A stretch of 64,000 nt of DNA from Stropharia rugosoannulata (taxonomy: Eukaryota; Basidiomycota; Agaricomycetes; Agaricales; Strophariaceae), in contig JANCIK010000008.1 of NCBI GenBank assembly GCA_028532985.1, positions 992,001 through 1,056,000 of the forward strand, read 5' to 3'. The notes beneath the pieces were generated by a model, which worked only from the letters and a program-made list of their open reading frames with translations, made no database searches and was not told where the DNA came from. Position numbers and translations under genes: made by a program. This document shows positions 42,001 through 54,150 of this stretch, in pieces; positions within the stretch are counted from its first letter, which is position 1; each line of letters opens with the position of its first letter.

Positions 42001-43000
42001 ATGCTTCATTCTGGTCTTGGTGTGCAAGCCACAGGTCAGTGGAATGAAGGCAGACGCCGTGGTACCTTAGTTATTGGGTATGGCTGAGGTGCGATGTGCA
42101 GTACGTATTGAGGACTGGGTGGTGAGTGCGGGTCGATGAGAGTTAAGTGTACGAATGGCGGTCGGGCACGGAGGTCCTTCATGTCTATGAGTGTCTGTGA
42201 TGGGTTGTTACATATAATTAAAATGGGTAGTGCGGGAGGAATATTACCTTAATGTTCCTGAAACTGACTTAGATAAACAATATCCCTGCCCGCATGCGGG
42301 CCCCATCGCGCAGGCTAAGGGAACCTCTAGCACTGTTCTCAGCGTCATTATTTTATGTCCTCGAAGACTGACCTCATAAATCTATGTATGCACACATCTA
42401 TTCAGTGCGCATGTGTCATCGTCCAAACATATGTATGTCAGCTGCATCTACATTGGTGAAATGTAGTTCTGGGCCTAGATAACCTCCTAGTCTCTTTCTT
42501 TTGTATCAAAATATTCTGATGCCTCTACTCCACCATGATCATCTGTTAAATTCCTCCTCTAAATTTGTTTCGTCGCCTCTGGGTCAGCTTGTGTAGTCTC
42601 CTTGCACAGTGGGATAATCGCTATAGAAGTATCAAGGTACTCAAATGGGTTGGGACTGTACATGTATCACTTGAAAAGACTACGAGCCTGTTAATTCTCC
42701 TCGTTCGTAAGCTCCAATTTCTATGTCGCGGCACTGAAGTCACTCGGACATGTCCACGAACCCAACTTGTAGTTTAAAGTTAGAAGCTGGAACTCTATTT
42801 CGTCTGTGTGTCTTTCCATCCCTGCTTCTGGTATATGCGTCATGCAGTTCATTGTCAGTTCAACGTTCAAGGCTCAAGTGCTCAACCATTATGATGTTGT
42901 ATTTGTTGACCCATTGAAATCGAAACAGTGTATATATTGAATGAACGGTAGAACTCGCCCTACTGAGCTCAAGCTCACGTCCACTAAGGTACAGTGTCAT
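39001..43000. other. No recognisable gene; decayed repeats
   Basis: 39340-39678 (minus) keeps a 110-codon frame whose start (AVRG..., then ...YLPGPSA) resembles a short plus-strand stretch at 53905-53990 (HAVRGF...YNLPGSSG), so both are probably fragments of one decayed repeat or gene. 40100-41500 is C-rich repeat material; TTGAATG is repeated three times at 41141-41161. 41500-43000 shows nothing recognisable on either strand. Confidence 0.45.
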
Positions 43001-43004
43001 TATT

Positions 43005-43678
43005 TTAACATATCATCACTTTAATTTCAATGTGAATTCTAGACGAGTCTCTGTACTTCCCCAACAGCTCCTCCACTGCTGCCATGTCCTGCCTACTAAC
43101 AAGAACGTCAGTCACATATAGTGACTTCCATGCAGCCAGTCCCGGAGACGGATTAATCTGGCGCACAATGAAGGCTTTGAGGGTGACAATCCGTGGAATT
43201 AGAATAGGCTGATATTGGTGGAGGATTCTCTCTAGATTCGGACATACCACGTCCCCACATCGTCCGTATCCACGAATCGCGTGAACAGACTGTTGTATGC
43301 CATTTGCTCTTCTATTCCTTCGCCCATAAGCGTCGGGAGCTCCTCGATCTCATGGAGTTGTGGGCAGCACCGCAGTGCGTCGATAAAGAGTTCAGCAGAT
43401 ATATCAGTGTTGATTCTCAAACTTATCAAGCTTGGTGAGCACTTGAAGAAATTTACCAGGCTGGGGTACATGCGGCCCGCCTCAAAGTCAATCCATTTAT
43501 GCCGTCTCTCCTTGTCCTGCTGCGGTGTCCCCCACGATGCTTGGTCATGTGCATATCGTGTACCACTTACCGTCAGATTGGAGAGTTGCTGGCCGGGAAA
43601 ACAGGGTAGCTTGGTCCTCTCGATTCGGAGTGAGTCCTGCGTTGGAGGTCTTCTTGTACCCGCGCAACCGGCAGACAA
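43005..43678 (-). pseudogene. F-box/LRR-type gene remnant
   Basis: Two minus-strand frames (43232-43678 and 43005-43250) match successive parts of the C-terminal half of the F-box paralogues at 44278 and 54452. Shared landmarks are ...LFI-ALRCCPQLHEIEELPTL..., RFVD-DD-G, CPNLER and a final ...AAVEELLGKY. The frame shifts by one base between the RFVDTDDVG and CPNLER segments. The N-terminal F-box part is missing. It lies divergently next to the intact gene at 44278. Confidence 0.7.
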
Positions 43679-43869
43679 CTGATCTCTTTCATTTCACGTA
43701 GATCAGCTTGACCGATAATGCGGCGGCGCAGTAACTAGTATTATTAAAGGGGCATGACCCCTACCAAATTTGTGTGCAGATTAATTACTGTAAACAAGTT
43801 TTATTAATTATTTCTTAAAAAATATATATACCTTTGTTCTTCTTTTTATGCTGCTGCTACAACCCTACT

Positions 43870-46380
43870 ACAGCTTGAACCGGGAGACGTGAATCATTCA
43901 GGTCTATCGCCGTCGAGCTAGACGGGTAGTGACTCCTGTTTAGCACTTATAAATAGCAATGCTTATACATGGGGTCTAAGCCGGCCCAAGCCGTCGGCTG
44001 CGTGATGCAAGTGCTGTGCAAAGGTGTGCTTCGTTGCAGCTCGCTCCTCCTCTCCTCTTAGTTGTCTCATTAGGTCCTTACGCCTGCCCTCTTCATCGTC
44101 GTTCTTACTCTGTCCATCCAGTGCCGTTGTTGCACTACCTGAGTATGTGAGTCTCTTGCTACTGATTTCCAATGCTTGATCCTCAATCACTGGTCTCCAT
44201 CGTTGATTCGGACAGTCCAAACATCACACTTCGTTATCTCTCTGCCGTCTTAGTTGGTGAAGACATAACTACATATTATGCCGCTGGACATTCTCAGCTC
44301 CATCCCCCGTGATTTGATTCGTACGAATAGGGCACCAAACGAAACCGAGCTAGCATCTGCGAGGGCGATGCTGCCGTACTTCGAGGATGAAATTTCCGAG
44401 ATTTCTGCCCAAATTGAGCAGGCAGAGGTGCGACTTCACAAGCTCAACTCAGCAAGGAGAACGTTACAGAGGAAAGAAGCCAGGCTCAAATCTGTTGTGG
44501 CCCCAATACGCCGTGTACCCCAAGACGTGATATGCCTCATCTTCAACTACTGTCTACATGAACGTTGTGATCTGGAAGATAATCTAGAAGGATTCTGGTC
44601 ATCTGACATATTCTGTCGACATGGTTTTAAGAACTTTTTGCCGTCCCTGTCTGCAAGAAGGTTGCCCTTACTCCTCACTCATGTGTCAAGCGCGTTTCGG
44701 AAAATTGTACTGGCGATGCCTACGCTATGTAAAATCGCCGAATTCAAGATTCATTCACCTACCATATTGACATGGACCCATTATGACTCCGATCATTACA
44801 AACATGTATGCATCACTCAAAGGAATTGGATATCTGGCATGAAAGAATGGCTTCGCCGTTCCGGATCCTTACCACTAAACCTGGAAGTCCACTTCTCTAA
44901 TTCCCCGCAATATACTTATGAAGAATTACAAGAATTATACAATGATATGATCGACATTGTGATTTCATGTCATACGCGGTGGAGAGATATCAGGTTTTCT
45001 TTCGATCAAGATCTCCCACAGAGGATGATGTCAGCATTGTTGACTCTTACTTCAGAGGACCTCCCGTTGCTTCGCACCTTAAGGTTTCACTCCTACGGAT
45101 ACGATAGGAAGTATCTCGAGTTCATGCCAATGTTTGCCTGTCCTAGCTTGAAGACTTTGACCGGTGCTTTGCTAGACGATTTACACATCCACAAGGACTT
45201 ACTCCGTTCGTCATTATCCAACCTAACTCTCCTGGATGCATGCATTGAGGCCCGCGCTCTCACCATTGGAACAACACTCTGCCAATGCACTTCTCTCATT
45301 GAACTTCGCCTATTTATTACTGGAAACGATGATGTTATTGGCGTTCCTGAACTTGTAATAGAGTTGCCGTGTCTGCAGGAACTCTATGTAATCGACGACC
45401 TATCAGTGCCCGAAGATGAACAATACTCAATGAAAATTATCAAATGCATCAGCGCTCCGAAGTTAAAAAAATTCTACTATAAAAAACAATGGTCAAATAA
45501 TCCCATTCTCCCTGACATTTTCAAGCGCTCCCACAACCTGACAACACTTGGACTTGCCACTAATATTTCTTGCGATCTCTTCATTGAAATACTTCGGTAC
45601 TGCCCACAAATCACATTTCTGGATGGCTTGCCAACTCTCACACATAGTGGCCTGGATCGGGGAGTGGCTTATGACAGGTTCCTCATCCGATTGGTGGACG
45701 GCGACGACGCAGGGGACATAATTTGCCCAAAGTTAGAGCGCATGAATGGAGGATATGATCCCATTCCGATCGTAAATTTCAACACTCTTTATGCCATTGT
45801 TACACGAAAGGGCACGGAATCCTCTGCGAACATGGCTCCATGGAGAACGCTGCGTGCCAAAATCACATACATGCAGAAAGATGAGACGACGGTGCAAAAG
45901 CTACTCAGGAAGTGTGACCGGAACATATTTGTCCTGATACTTTCTGGCACGTATGATGTCATGGTAGATGACTCTGTACCTATACCATTCTATGCATGAC
46001 ACAATAGACAGAGTTACGCCGCAGAATTTGAAGAAAATTGCTGGGACAGCAAGTATAACAATGGTGATCTATTCTTAGCTCTTGAGCGCTTGAGCTTCCA
46101 AGATTGCACGCGCGTCCGCAACGCGCACCGCTTCCCACGGGCCATCCGTTCCCGCCGCGGTCACTCGCGGCGCGGCCGTTCACTGTTCCGCGTCCCGCGT
46201 CTCTCGTATGTATATCCCGTCTGCTCGCGTCCAGGAATAGCTGCATTTTCTTGAACGTGCACCGCGAGGAGCGAGGAGGCCACGGCGCTGTATGAAACCC
46301 GCAAGTCATGCAGCCGGGAACTGCTGTGCCATCCGGAGATAGCCCAAATTGTGGCCTCGTTGCCTGCAATTTGGATAACT
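43870..46380 (+). repeat. Inverted segmental duplication, left arm
   Basis: About 2.5 kb that recurs in reverse at 54150-56640. It includes the whole F-box gene, about 400 bp upstream (from the block TGAATCATTCAGGTCTATCGC) and 380 bp downstream (block GCTATCTCCGGATGGCA on the opposite strand). Coding parts are about 85-90% identical, flanks less. Confidence 0.8.
44278..45999 (+). CDS. F-box/LRR-like protein, paralogue A
   Basis: A single-exon gene of 573 residues with a typical Agaricomycete arrangement. It has an N-terminal coiled coil (about 36-70, Gln/Glu/Leu/Lys-rich), a short F-box-like segment PIRRVPQDVICLIFNYCL (about 76-94), the LTHVSSAFRKIVLAMPTL motif usual after the F-box in these proteins, then irregular leucine-rich repeats to the end. 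Such proteins are thought to be substrate adaptors of SCF ubiquitin ligases; large lineage-specific families are common in mushrooms. The ATG lies directly after the last upstream stop and is shared with paralogue B. No intron is needed. Confidence 0.85.
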   Translation: MPLDILSSIPRDLIRTNRAPNETELASARAMLPYFEDEISEISAQIEQAEVRLHKLNSARRTLQRKEARLKSVVAPIRRVPQDVICLIFNYCLHERCDLEDNLEGFWSSDIFCRHGFKNFLPSLSARRLPLLLTHVSSAFRKIVLAMPTLCKIAEFKIHSPTILTWTHYDSDHYKHVCITQRNWISGMKEWLRRSGSLPLNLEVHFSNSPQYTYEELQELYNDMIDIVISCHTRWRDIRFSFDQDLPQRMMSALLTLTSEDLPLLRTLRFHSYGYDRKYLEFMPMFACPSLKTLTGALLDDLHIHKDLLRSSLSNLTLLDACIEARALTIGTTLCQCTSLIELRLFITGNDDVIGVPELVIELPCLQELYVIDDLSVPEDEQYSMKIIKCISAPKLKKFYYKKQWSNNPILPDIFKRSHNLTTLGLATNISCDLFIEILRYCPQITFLDGLPTLTHSGLDRGVAYDRFLIRLVDGDDAGDIICPKLERMNGGYDPIPIVNFNTLYAIVTRKGTESSANMAPWRTLRAKITYMQKDETTVQKLLRKCDRNIFVLILSGTYDVMVDDSVPIPFYA

Positions 46381-46399
46381 AGATCAGGGTGATGAGATT

Positions 46400-48412
46400 T
46401 ATTAGATTTTAGACCAATATGGCAGTGATACAATTTAATGGAGTAATCATTGACTTAACTGAAGCCCTGTAAATGCATAAAGATCTTCTCCTCAATGACC
46501 GCCCACATTTCCTGATTAGTGCAACTCAGAGATTTGCTTAATGGCTTTCTCGAGCTCTTGCAGTTTTTCACGCTTCTCATCTCACAAATAATTGCTAATT
46601 TATTGCTCAACCAGATGCTGCGTTGCAGTGGGGGATGCTGCGATCACATTCGATCCTCCATCGTTGCAAGGCTTGGGGACCACATTGGACGTCGGATGAT
46701 TCCCTCAAGTTAATCTTCGTCTGTTGTCGCTGTCCCATTTCAGTGTACAGCGGGCAGGACTGATTCAAGGTGATCAGCTGTGAGCAGGGACTTGTTGATT
46801 TGGCTTGTTTTTCCTGGCGCTCATGCGGAAACCTCAGTCTCTGTATCATAACGCGAAGCATAATCACCTGGGCCCATTCATCATGGACCCTGCGTCCGAT
46901 GGAAAACACGAGAATGAACTACATCGGGGGGTGTCTCATCCACGCTGGACTAAATGTGGGATGGAAAATAAATTCTCATTGTCGCATTCGGCATGTTATA
47001 TTTAATTTACATTCTCTTGATGCTCCAAACTCAGCACGACCGACCACATCCCGAGGTTATAGTAGGAATTACTACATACTGAACATCCCAGGGTAATAGT
47101 AGGAACCACTACATAATAAGTAACTTCTCTCCAGCGGTAATTAATTAGACACTTCATTATTGTCAGCTGCTATGGTCAGGTGTGCAATAAAAGCACACAC
47201 GTTCTGCTTAATTAAATCTCATGAGATGATGTTATACTAGCAGCAGTCCTATGTTAAGTATTTTTGAGGAACAAATACGGTCTATAACGGACTCAGTACC
47301 TGTCGAACTCGAATCACATCTATCGAGTAACATGTGACGCACCAGTAAGAATGCCCGTGTTATATAATAGCAATTCCCACTACTGATGTTATTCCAGGAA
47401 TCATTCTCGAAGGCTAAGAAGACGAGAAGATGGAAGATGTAGGTCCCATGTTCGACCCAAGAACAGCAGTTCCGATGAAGAAGTACTAATGCTTCTCTGA
47501 CTCTATAAAAAGGCATGGTGAGAAATCATCATCAATCTCCGGCTATTCTGCCGAGCTAAAGTGTGGTAGTTATTTGGCTGTACTCCGCTCAGATAATTAG
47601 GTCATTTACTAAATATGTACCACTTAAAATGTTTACAATCATGCTTCATCATTAATTAATTACTTGTGCCACAGCAGCCCCTTGAACATTTTCCTTATTG
47701 TACGGCGTGCCTAATCATAGAACCTAGCCAAGTGCGTCATCCTGTCTATGTATGTCATCTTTTACGTATGAGCTAAAAATATGTGGTCTTGACATTCCGC
47801 ACGTAAACGAGAAAGAACATTCGCTCCCTTGCACAAAAATACACTAAGCATGCGGCCGTAGCACCATGAGGGTGTCCGACGACATCTATGGCACTATCAT
47901 GAGAATGTTTAATTCCATCACTGTTCCATATTCAACAGGCTTGTAGCTAAGTGACAATGAAACGGCTTACAAGAGTGGTTAGAAATAGATCACCCTCGGG
48001 CCAGAGTTGGACAAGTCGAGAATGCAATAGCTGTATCATGCGTGTATTGTTACCGGTTCAGTGCACTTGCCTTTGACTGACATGGACCCCTAGCCATCCA
48101 TACTTTGATCACATACTAATTGACCAGGTTCCTATGACAAATATTGTTACACATGTCATGCCGCCGAACCGAAAAGAATGTACTATGGTCTCCGCAGTGT
48201 ATCTTTCTTTACTCTGACTCTGCCAAATTTGATCGGTTTCTCAAGTCCAACTACTATTTAGAACCTTCTTCTAATAGGGGGGACATTAATTTTGGGGCGC
48301 CATTTTGTCGGACACAACATCGAAGCTCTGTGGTCCACTGAAGATGACAAACTGACATATGCTACAACGGTTTCCTTTATGCGTAGAAAAAATAAATCGC
48401 ATAGGCAAAGCA
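46400..48412. other. No supported gene
   Basis: The minus frame 46607-46909 and a downstream Lys/Glu-rich stretch near 46525 (ending KAIKQISELH) could be pieces of a decayed coiled-coil gene; they cannot be joined. Two imperfect copies of a 25-bp motif containing ATAGTAGGAA-TACTACAT lie at 47058-47082 and 47092-47118. The rest is AT-rich and featureless. Confidence 0.4.
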
Positions 48413-48419
48413 TATAAAA
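48413..48419 (+). promoter_or_regulatory. TATA box of the secreted protein gene
   Basis: TATAAAA, 79 nt before the ATG at 48498; a CAACAACAACAACAATAAC leader precedes the start codon. Confidence 0.6.
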
Positions 48420-48497
48420 TCCAGCCTTCAAGGTCTTGGTTCACCAGAGCACTCAGCAGTGTTTTTCAAGTGATCCCTCAACAACAACAACAATAAC

Positions 48498-49222
48498 ATG
48501 TTCGGCTCCACTTTCTTCCGCAACATTTCTGTAGTTGTGCTGCTCACAGCGGCCAACGTCCTCTCTGCTGCCACACCTGCCGTCAGCAGCGCACCTGCAG
48601 CCAATACCACGTCCCCTGATGTTGGCTCTGATGCTCGCCCTCAATTTGAAGACGGCACCTACAAGATCAATTTCGCTGTCAACAACGTACTTCGCTCTGT
48701 GCTTGGGAACTCCCATGATGTGGTCACCGCACTCTCTCCTAACGTCATTCCAATTCCATTCGTGAGTTTCTTCGGTTACATTATACTCAGATTTTTAATA
48801 CTTACCTTGACACCCAGTGGGATATCAAAGGGAACGGACATGGATTTTTCACCCTGTCAGTCGGCGGGAAAAGCGCTGGTGAAGCAACTGCAGATCGTAC
48901 TATCCCTCTTGGCAAGGACAGTGGCCCATGGGCAATAACTAAACCCGCCAACCGCCCCGCTGGTCCAAACGAATGGATGTAAGTCATACATATATATCAT
49001 GGCAGAATATGCGCCAATAATGTTTTTGCTACAGCATTTTGAGTCCTGCACAAGTTCCACGCTTGCCACCTCCCGAATCTGGTTGGAAGTTGGCTGACGG
49101 CAAGGCAACTGGTCCAGTAGGTGCCCTTTTTATCAAAATATTGTGCTCTGTCTAATTCCCTCGTACAGCTTACCATCGAAAATGAGGCTACGATCTTCAC
49201 ATTCGTCAAAGTTGGCAACTGA
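48498..49222 (+). CDS. Small secreted protein, possibly beta-trefoil
   Basis: Four exons (48498-48761, 48818-48978, 49035-49116, 49169-49222) with consensus GT-AG introns of 52-56 nt join into 186 residues. The first 25 residues form a signal peptide (basic start, hydrophobic VVVLLTAANVLSA, then Ala-rich). The mature part has G-x-Y-K-I near its start and later W-D-I and PWAI spaced as in beta-trefoil proteins, and a hydrophobic strand-like end (ATIFTFVKV). It loosely resembles fungal protease inhibitors of family I66 or related lectins, but this is a guess from pattern. It has no cysteines in the mature part. The gene lies between the arms of the F-box inverted duplication and has its own TATA box. 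Confidence 0.75.
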
Positions 49223-49729
49223 TTTCGAAAGTGAGATGTGCTGTGTCCCCAAGTTCGACATGAATTTGTTTAAGGACACTGCTTGGATCGTGCTTCATAT
49301 TCTGATGTGTAAATACCAATAACTGAAATAACTTTGATGTAACCGTCTTGATGAAACACTTGACTGCTCCGCAATACGCATACGATGTACCATGGATACT
49401 AAAACATCAGACCAGCCTGTAACTTCCTGTGGACCCTTTCGCCCTCCAAGCTTCAACACATCATTTATATATTCCTTATGCTTCTGAGGACCCGGAGAGC
49501 CAATATTTGTGCGAATTTGGGGAGGTAGATACTGCGGTTTCAAGTAGAGCTCGTTATAGACCCACCAGCGAAGTCCCTCGTGGTTCTAGATACTGCTGCA
49601 TCTCATCACAGCAACTACATAGCCTCTCCATGTTGATCCCGCAAAGTGAAGAACGAGATAACCACTAAGTTGCAAGCACACCTTGTCCACGCCATGCTGA
49701 GATATTTACTCGTCCTTTTCTTGGTGCCC
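49223..49729. other. No supported gene
   Basis: Terminator and flank of the secreted protein gene. Short frames on both strands lack conservation or domains. Confidence 0.4.
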
Positions 49730-51200
49730 GAGTCTGAAGAAGTTAATCTTACTATTCTCGCCAGCAGTTGCCGGCTGGTTCATTCCTTATTACAATGGAA
49801 TTATTCTCTATTGGTTTCCAATAAATGGGATGTATATTTTAAGGTTTACAGACTAAAAAATGTGTAACTGTGTATCCCTTGCTAACCTCGAATTCTACTT
49901 ACATTAGAAGGTGATACATGGCTGGCTGAAATAGGTACAATATTACCCTCAATAGCTCGGTACAGACCCTTTCCTTGACGAGTTCTCCGAGTTTTCCTGG
50001 CGCTTTTCCACAACCGTAGACATACCAGGAAATGACTAGTAGTACATCTGGTGGTTTGCGAGGTGTTGGATCATTGGATGCACTGGGTACGTGTAAATGT
50101 GCAGGAACTCCCGGGCGGCTGCCATATCGGGTGTGGGGCTGTGCTAGCGTCGGCTTTGGCCTCGGCAGGCGACTGCAGTGGTTGGCGTGGACGATGAGCC
50201 TACTTATTACTGAACCGCTCTGAGTAGTGTCATATCCCTTTATAATGACTATTTTGTCACACAGCCATCCCCTTGACTAAACGGAAACTGCTCAACCTTC
50301 CTCACCCGTTCAATGTCTGCCAGATCCGCTCCCGGACGCTTCCGGACCACGCAGCACTGTCCTGGGGCCGGCTGCTTGAAGTTGCCGTCATCTCGTTTGT
50401 CCTCTTCACTTTATGCAATCAGCCAGTCCACTTCCCTTGGTCCCTTTTCTCCCCTTGCTCTCGACCCCCCTGTGTCCTTCCCTCGTTTGTTTCCACGCCT
50501 GTATGAAGCAGTTCTGCTCCCGAGCTCTATGTGACTCTGCTTCGCATTGTCCGCCCCGCCGTTTCCCAGTCGCCCTCCGCGCCCTTGAGTCTGCGCTGCA
50601 CGGCTAGCTAGATAGACAGAACCCTTTTTGGGGTTGAAAACGTCTCGATTCACATGCCCAGGTATGATTGCAGCTGAGTCCACCACACACGGCTCATTCG
50701 ACGGCCCCCTTGTCCTTGATACACCCTGCTCCTCTCGCCATCCCTGTACCATCCGCTCACGCCCGTCCCCACTCGCCGTGTTACTAAGCTTCCTGTATAG
50801 CCACAAAACAAGCATATCGCCTGCTCCTCGGTCGCGCGGTCCCGCCCCGCGGCAAGCAGTCGCACCTCGCACCTCCCGTCGCTTTCTTCCCCTCTCATTC
50901 GGTCTCGCCGGCGCGAACCTGTCTCCCCCGCTCGCCCCCCCTCTGCTCATGCCCGTTCTCCCATCGGCTAGCCCGGATTTAGAAGCGGCGGAATATGGTA
51001 GCACATATCTGGGCTCACTCGTCATAAACTTCATGCATCACAGTCGACTCGCGCACGCATGGGCACGTTCCTCGCCCTCGCCCTCGCCTCTACCCATGCC
51101 TCACGCCCCAGGCCTACTGCGTACGCGTCACCCTTCCCCGCTCCGTACAAAGCCGCTCATCTAGTCAGAGTTAGTCCTGAATACAGCCTCGGCCCCTGCG
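49730..51200 (+). repeat. C-rich interspersed repeat, uninterrupted copy
   Basis: Matches 5195-6310 in its first part and 37466-37680 in its second part, with the change-over at about 51003. It therefore serves as a related empty site for the outer retrotransposon. The overall identity is modest, with long gaps. Confidence 0.7.
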
Positions 51201-52750
51201 GCCCGTCTGTTTCCACGCACGGGTGAAGCAACCCCGGCACCCCCGAGTTATACACAACACGTTCTATCCCTGTGTGACAGTCGTCGTCCACCCCGCTGTC
51301 TACCCATCGTCTTTTCGCCCACCCACTCCACGCAGTCATTCCTCTCACCTCCCGTCACTTGCTTCCCCTCTCCCTCAATGTCGCCGGCGCCTACCTGTTT
51401 CCCTTGTCCGTCTCCCCACCAGCTCACGCCCGTACCCATCAGCTAACGCCCGGACGCAAAAGCAACGGCGAACCGTAGCGCGTATCGACACCATGGAGCG
51501 GTCCCTCCGTAACTCCACTGGTCTGTCGCGCAGGTACGTCTCTCACCCACGTCCAACCACACTCCTCCATTTCTACTCAGGCCCCGCCGCGCCTACTGGC
51601 TCTACGCTGATTAGAACTGGGCGGGTAAGGTCTTTCCCTGCCTCAGAATGTTACGATATCATGTCATCCCCTACCGCAGTCCCTGAAGTCCCGCGGCCTG
51701 CATTCTCGCTCGCTCTTGCACTCACTCAACCTGCTCGCTCTTGCACCCCACCGGCCTGTGCGCTCGCTCATGCATGTACACAAGGGAGTATGGAATGATC
51801 TGTCTGTAATTCCTCCGGTCCATCGTCCATGGGAATGTCATGCACCACGCGCTTCGCCCTCGCCCTCGCTCTCGCCCCACCACCACACCCACCGAGTCCG
51901 TCCCGCCTCTACCAACGCGCTGCCCCCGTGCCCCTTGTGCCTACTGAGTACACCACACCCCAGGTGAAGAGGCGGGCTACGCGGCGGGGCAGGGGATGGT
52001 GATCAGAGACGACATTGGTACTTGCTTTCATTTGGTGAGATATGTAGTAGCTCGCTTGCTAACACAATAGACTAAGAGTCGACAACAGTGGTGGTTAAGT
52101 ATATGTATGCTCAGTAGCAAATCGCTGGTACGAGAATCTGAGGTTGTATGCGACATGTTAATGTCAGCCTTTATTGGCTGTATGTGACTCTGACACGGAA
52201 CGTAGTGAGATACGACATGAGCTACCAGGACGAGGATTTGAAAGCTAATGGACCAATTTGAATACCTTTGATTTAGTTAAATACTTTCGAACGAGAACGA
52301 TCTACGATATTATTCTCATTGATTTCGACACCGTGATCTATATAACCGTCACTCCTACCTACATAGTTCATGCTACCATGCGGATTATCCACCGCTCCCG
52401 CCAAGCCACGCATCGGAATGTTGCGACCATCCTTCAGCCCGCAGTCATCATTGCACGCAGTCCCTGCGGTCACCTGGCCGACGTTCGCACTCAGCACAGC
52501 CGAGCCGTGCATGTCCCCCGCGCTGGTTAACGACCCACTTACTCCATCTCCCTCGGTCTCGCGAGCAGCCGCCTGTCTCCCTCGCCCTTTCCCGAGCTCA
52601 CGCATCACGCACGTCCCCCCATCATCTCACGCCCGTCCCCATCGGCTCAGGCCCGGAACAGAGGGCGTATCGGCGCCATCTGTCTATTGCACGCAGTCCA
52701 TGCGGTCCCTGGCCGATGTTCTCGCTCGATCTTAAGTGTACGGGATAGCG
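51201..52750 (+). repeat. Further C-rich repeat copies
   Basis: Fragments around 51420-51540, 51600-51790 and 52370-52690 match each other and parts of 37660-38760 (blocks such as CACGCCCGTCCCCATC, GCAGTCCCTGCGGT, and CTGCTCGCTCTTGC). Mostly without long frames; the 191-codon frame 51223-51798 is pyrimidine-rich and not supported as a gene. A short AT-rich stretch (51970-52370) is unassigned. Confidence 0.55.
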
Positions 52751-52997
52751 GGGGGAGGCATATATTATCACTATGTCAGTTGTCTTCAAGTGTCTGCGTG
52801 TGTGAAGCGCATAAGCATAGCTTGGAGGTGAAATGAGCATACATAATTACCTTGGCAATAGACACACCTGGGCGGAGCAGGTCCGAAATGGCCGCTCTGT
52901 CAGATATTTTCACGATCACTTATATATACCACGACCCTCTGACTTCAAGCTTTTGTTTCCAATTCCTTTCCGCTGCATTTCTGCTCCCGGAGCCAGC

Positions 52998-53243
52998 ATG
53001 TTCAACATGTTTTCTTCTCAAGAACAGCTTAACGACGTGATCAAGATCAAGGACATGGATCAAGTGACGTTTCATGCATGTTGCCCCACTGCCACGCCAA
53101 GACAACATTCTCTCCTTTCAACTCTCACCGGCACCATTCATTACGGCGAAAATAGCTGTATGGCAAAAATTCGGGAGTTTACAGGTTCATTGTGTAAGGC
53201 AGCTGCTTCTATCCTCATGCATGATGTTACAAATAGTTCTTAA
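52998..53243 (+). CDS. Small hypothetical protein
   Basis: An 81-residue frame starting MFNMFSSQEQLNDV, 70 nt after a TATATATA box (52921-52928) in a pyrimidine-rich leader, a normal fungal promoter layout. It contains several Cys and His (FHACCP) and no signal peptide or known domain. A diverged copy of its second half and 3' flank lies at 58080-58285 with broken frame, so it belongs to a duplicated sequence. It could be a young or decayed gene fragment carrying a promoter. Confidence 0.35.
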   Translation: MFNMFSSQEQLNDVIKIKDMDQVTFHACCPTATPRQHSLLSTLTGTIHYGENSCMAKIREFTGSLCKAAASILMHDVTNSS

Positions 53244-54150
53244 TTAAGGTAAAACAACGATGGAAAGGTTCTGAAAGATTGTAGTCCCTATACACACTGA
53301 TGAGAGTAAATACATGGAGTTGTGTAGGCGAGGACGGGGCGATGTCAGGAGGAGATCCTGACAAGGAAAGGGCGCGGAGAAAACACGTCAGCAGGCAAAG
53401 GAATCTATTGGAGGACGTCAAAGGTGAAGAGTACATGGGCGTAGCTACGGCTATACTCTAGGCAACAGGTGATTACAAGGGCCAAACAGGCCTAATGTGG
53501 AAAGCGAGTGTCTAAACCAGGAATGTGAGCGGGGACCTCGTAACAGGCGAGGTAGCAGTCCAGTGTATACACAGCTGCAAAAAAACAGCCAACCGGCAGT
53601 GGTACCTTATTGGTACCTTAATCTCGAGTGACCTTCCCACTACATGGTTAGCTCAGCAACTGCATGTCTATGTACTACTCTGAGAGGGTTTTGGCAGATC
53701 AGAGATGGAACATTGCGTAGTGGGGGAGATGGTCCAGCGGGAGAGCTAGCCCCCGACTGTACACGACATCGGTTGTCAGACAAAGGAGTGATACCGACTG
53801 CCTCTCATTGCAGGACCACAAGCCGGGGTTGTGGAGGAGATGATTGGGGGGTGCGGTGTCTAAAGATGCATGAGGCTTGCTGGCCGAGGGCACGGAATCT
53901 GTAGTACTTGACTTTAATGACGCACGCCGTGCGCGGTTTTATGACTCTACACGCGATTGTGTATAATTTACCAGGATCCTCAGGCATGACACAGCAACAT
54001 AAAGCATGCTGTCATTCTATACACGACGGCATATTTTCCAGAGTACTGCATAGTTCACCAGGATGCTGCACCACACGAAAACGCAGCTGGACAACACCAT
54101 TGTATCCCAGTGCTAGCTACGCTGCGCTGCGTGGTGTATACAGCTCATGT
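53244..54150. other. No supported gene
   Basis: 53640-53830 has a stretch (GGTTAGCTCAGC) that looks like a tRNA A box but lacks the rest of a tRNA. 53905-53990 resembles 39580-39690 in reverse. Nothing else is recognisable. Confidence 0.4.

Noticed and set aside
53645..53830. tRNA gene suggested by GGTTAGCTCAGC and a second A-box-like stretch
   Set aside because: No B box or cloverleaf could be found around either.
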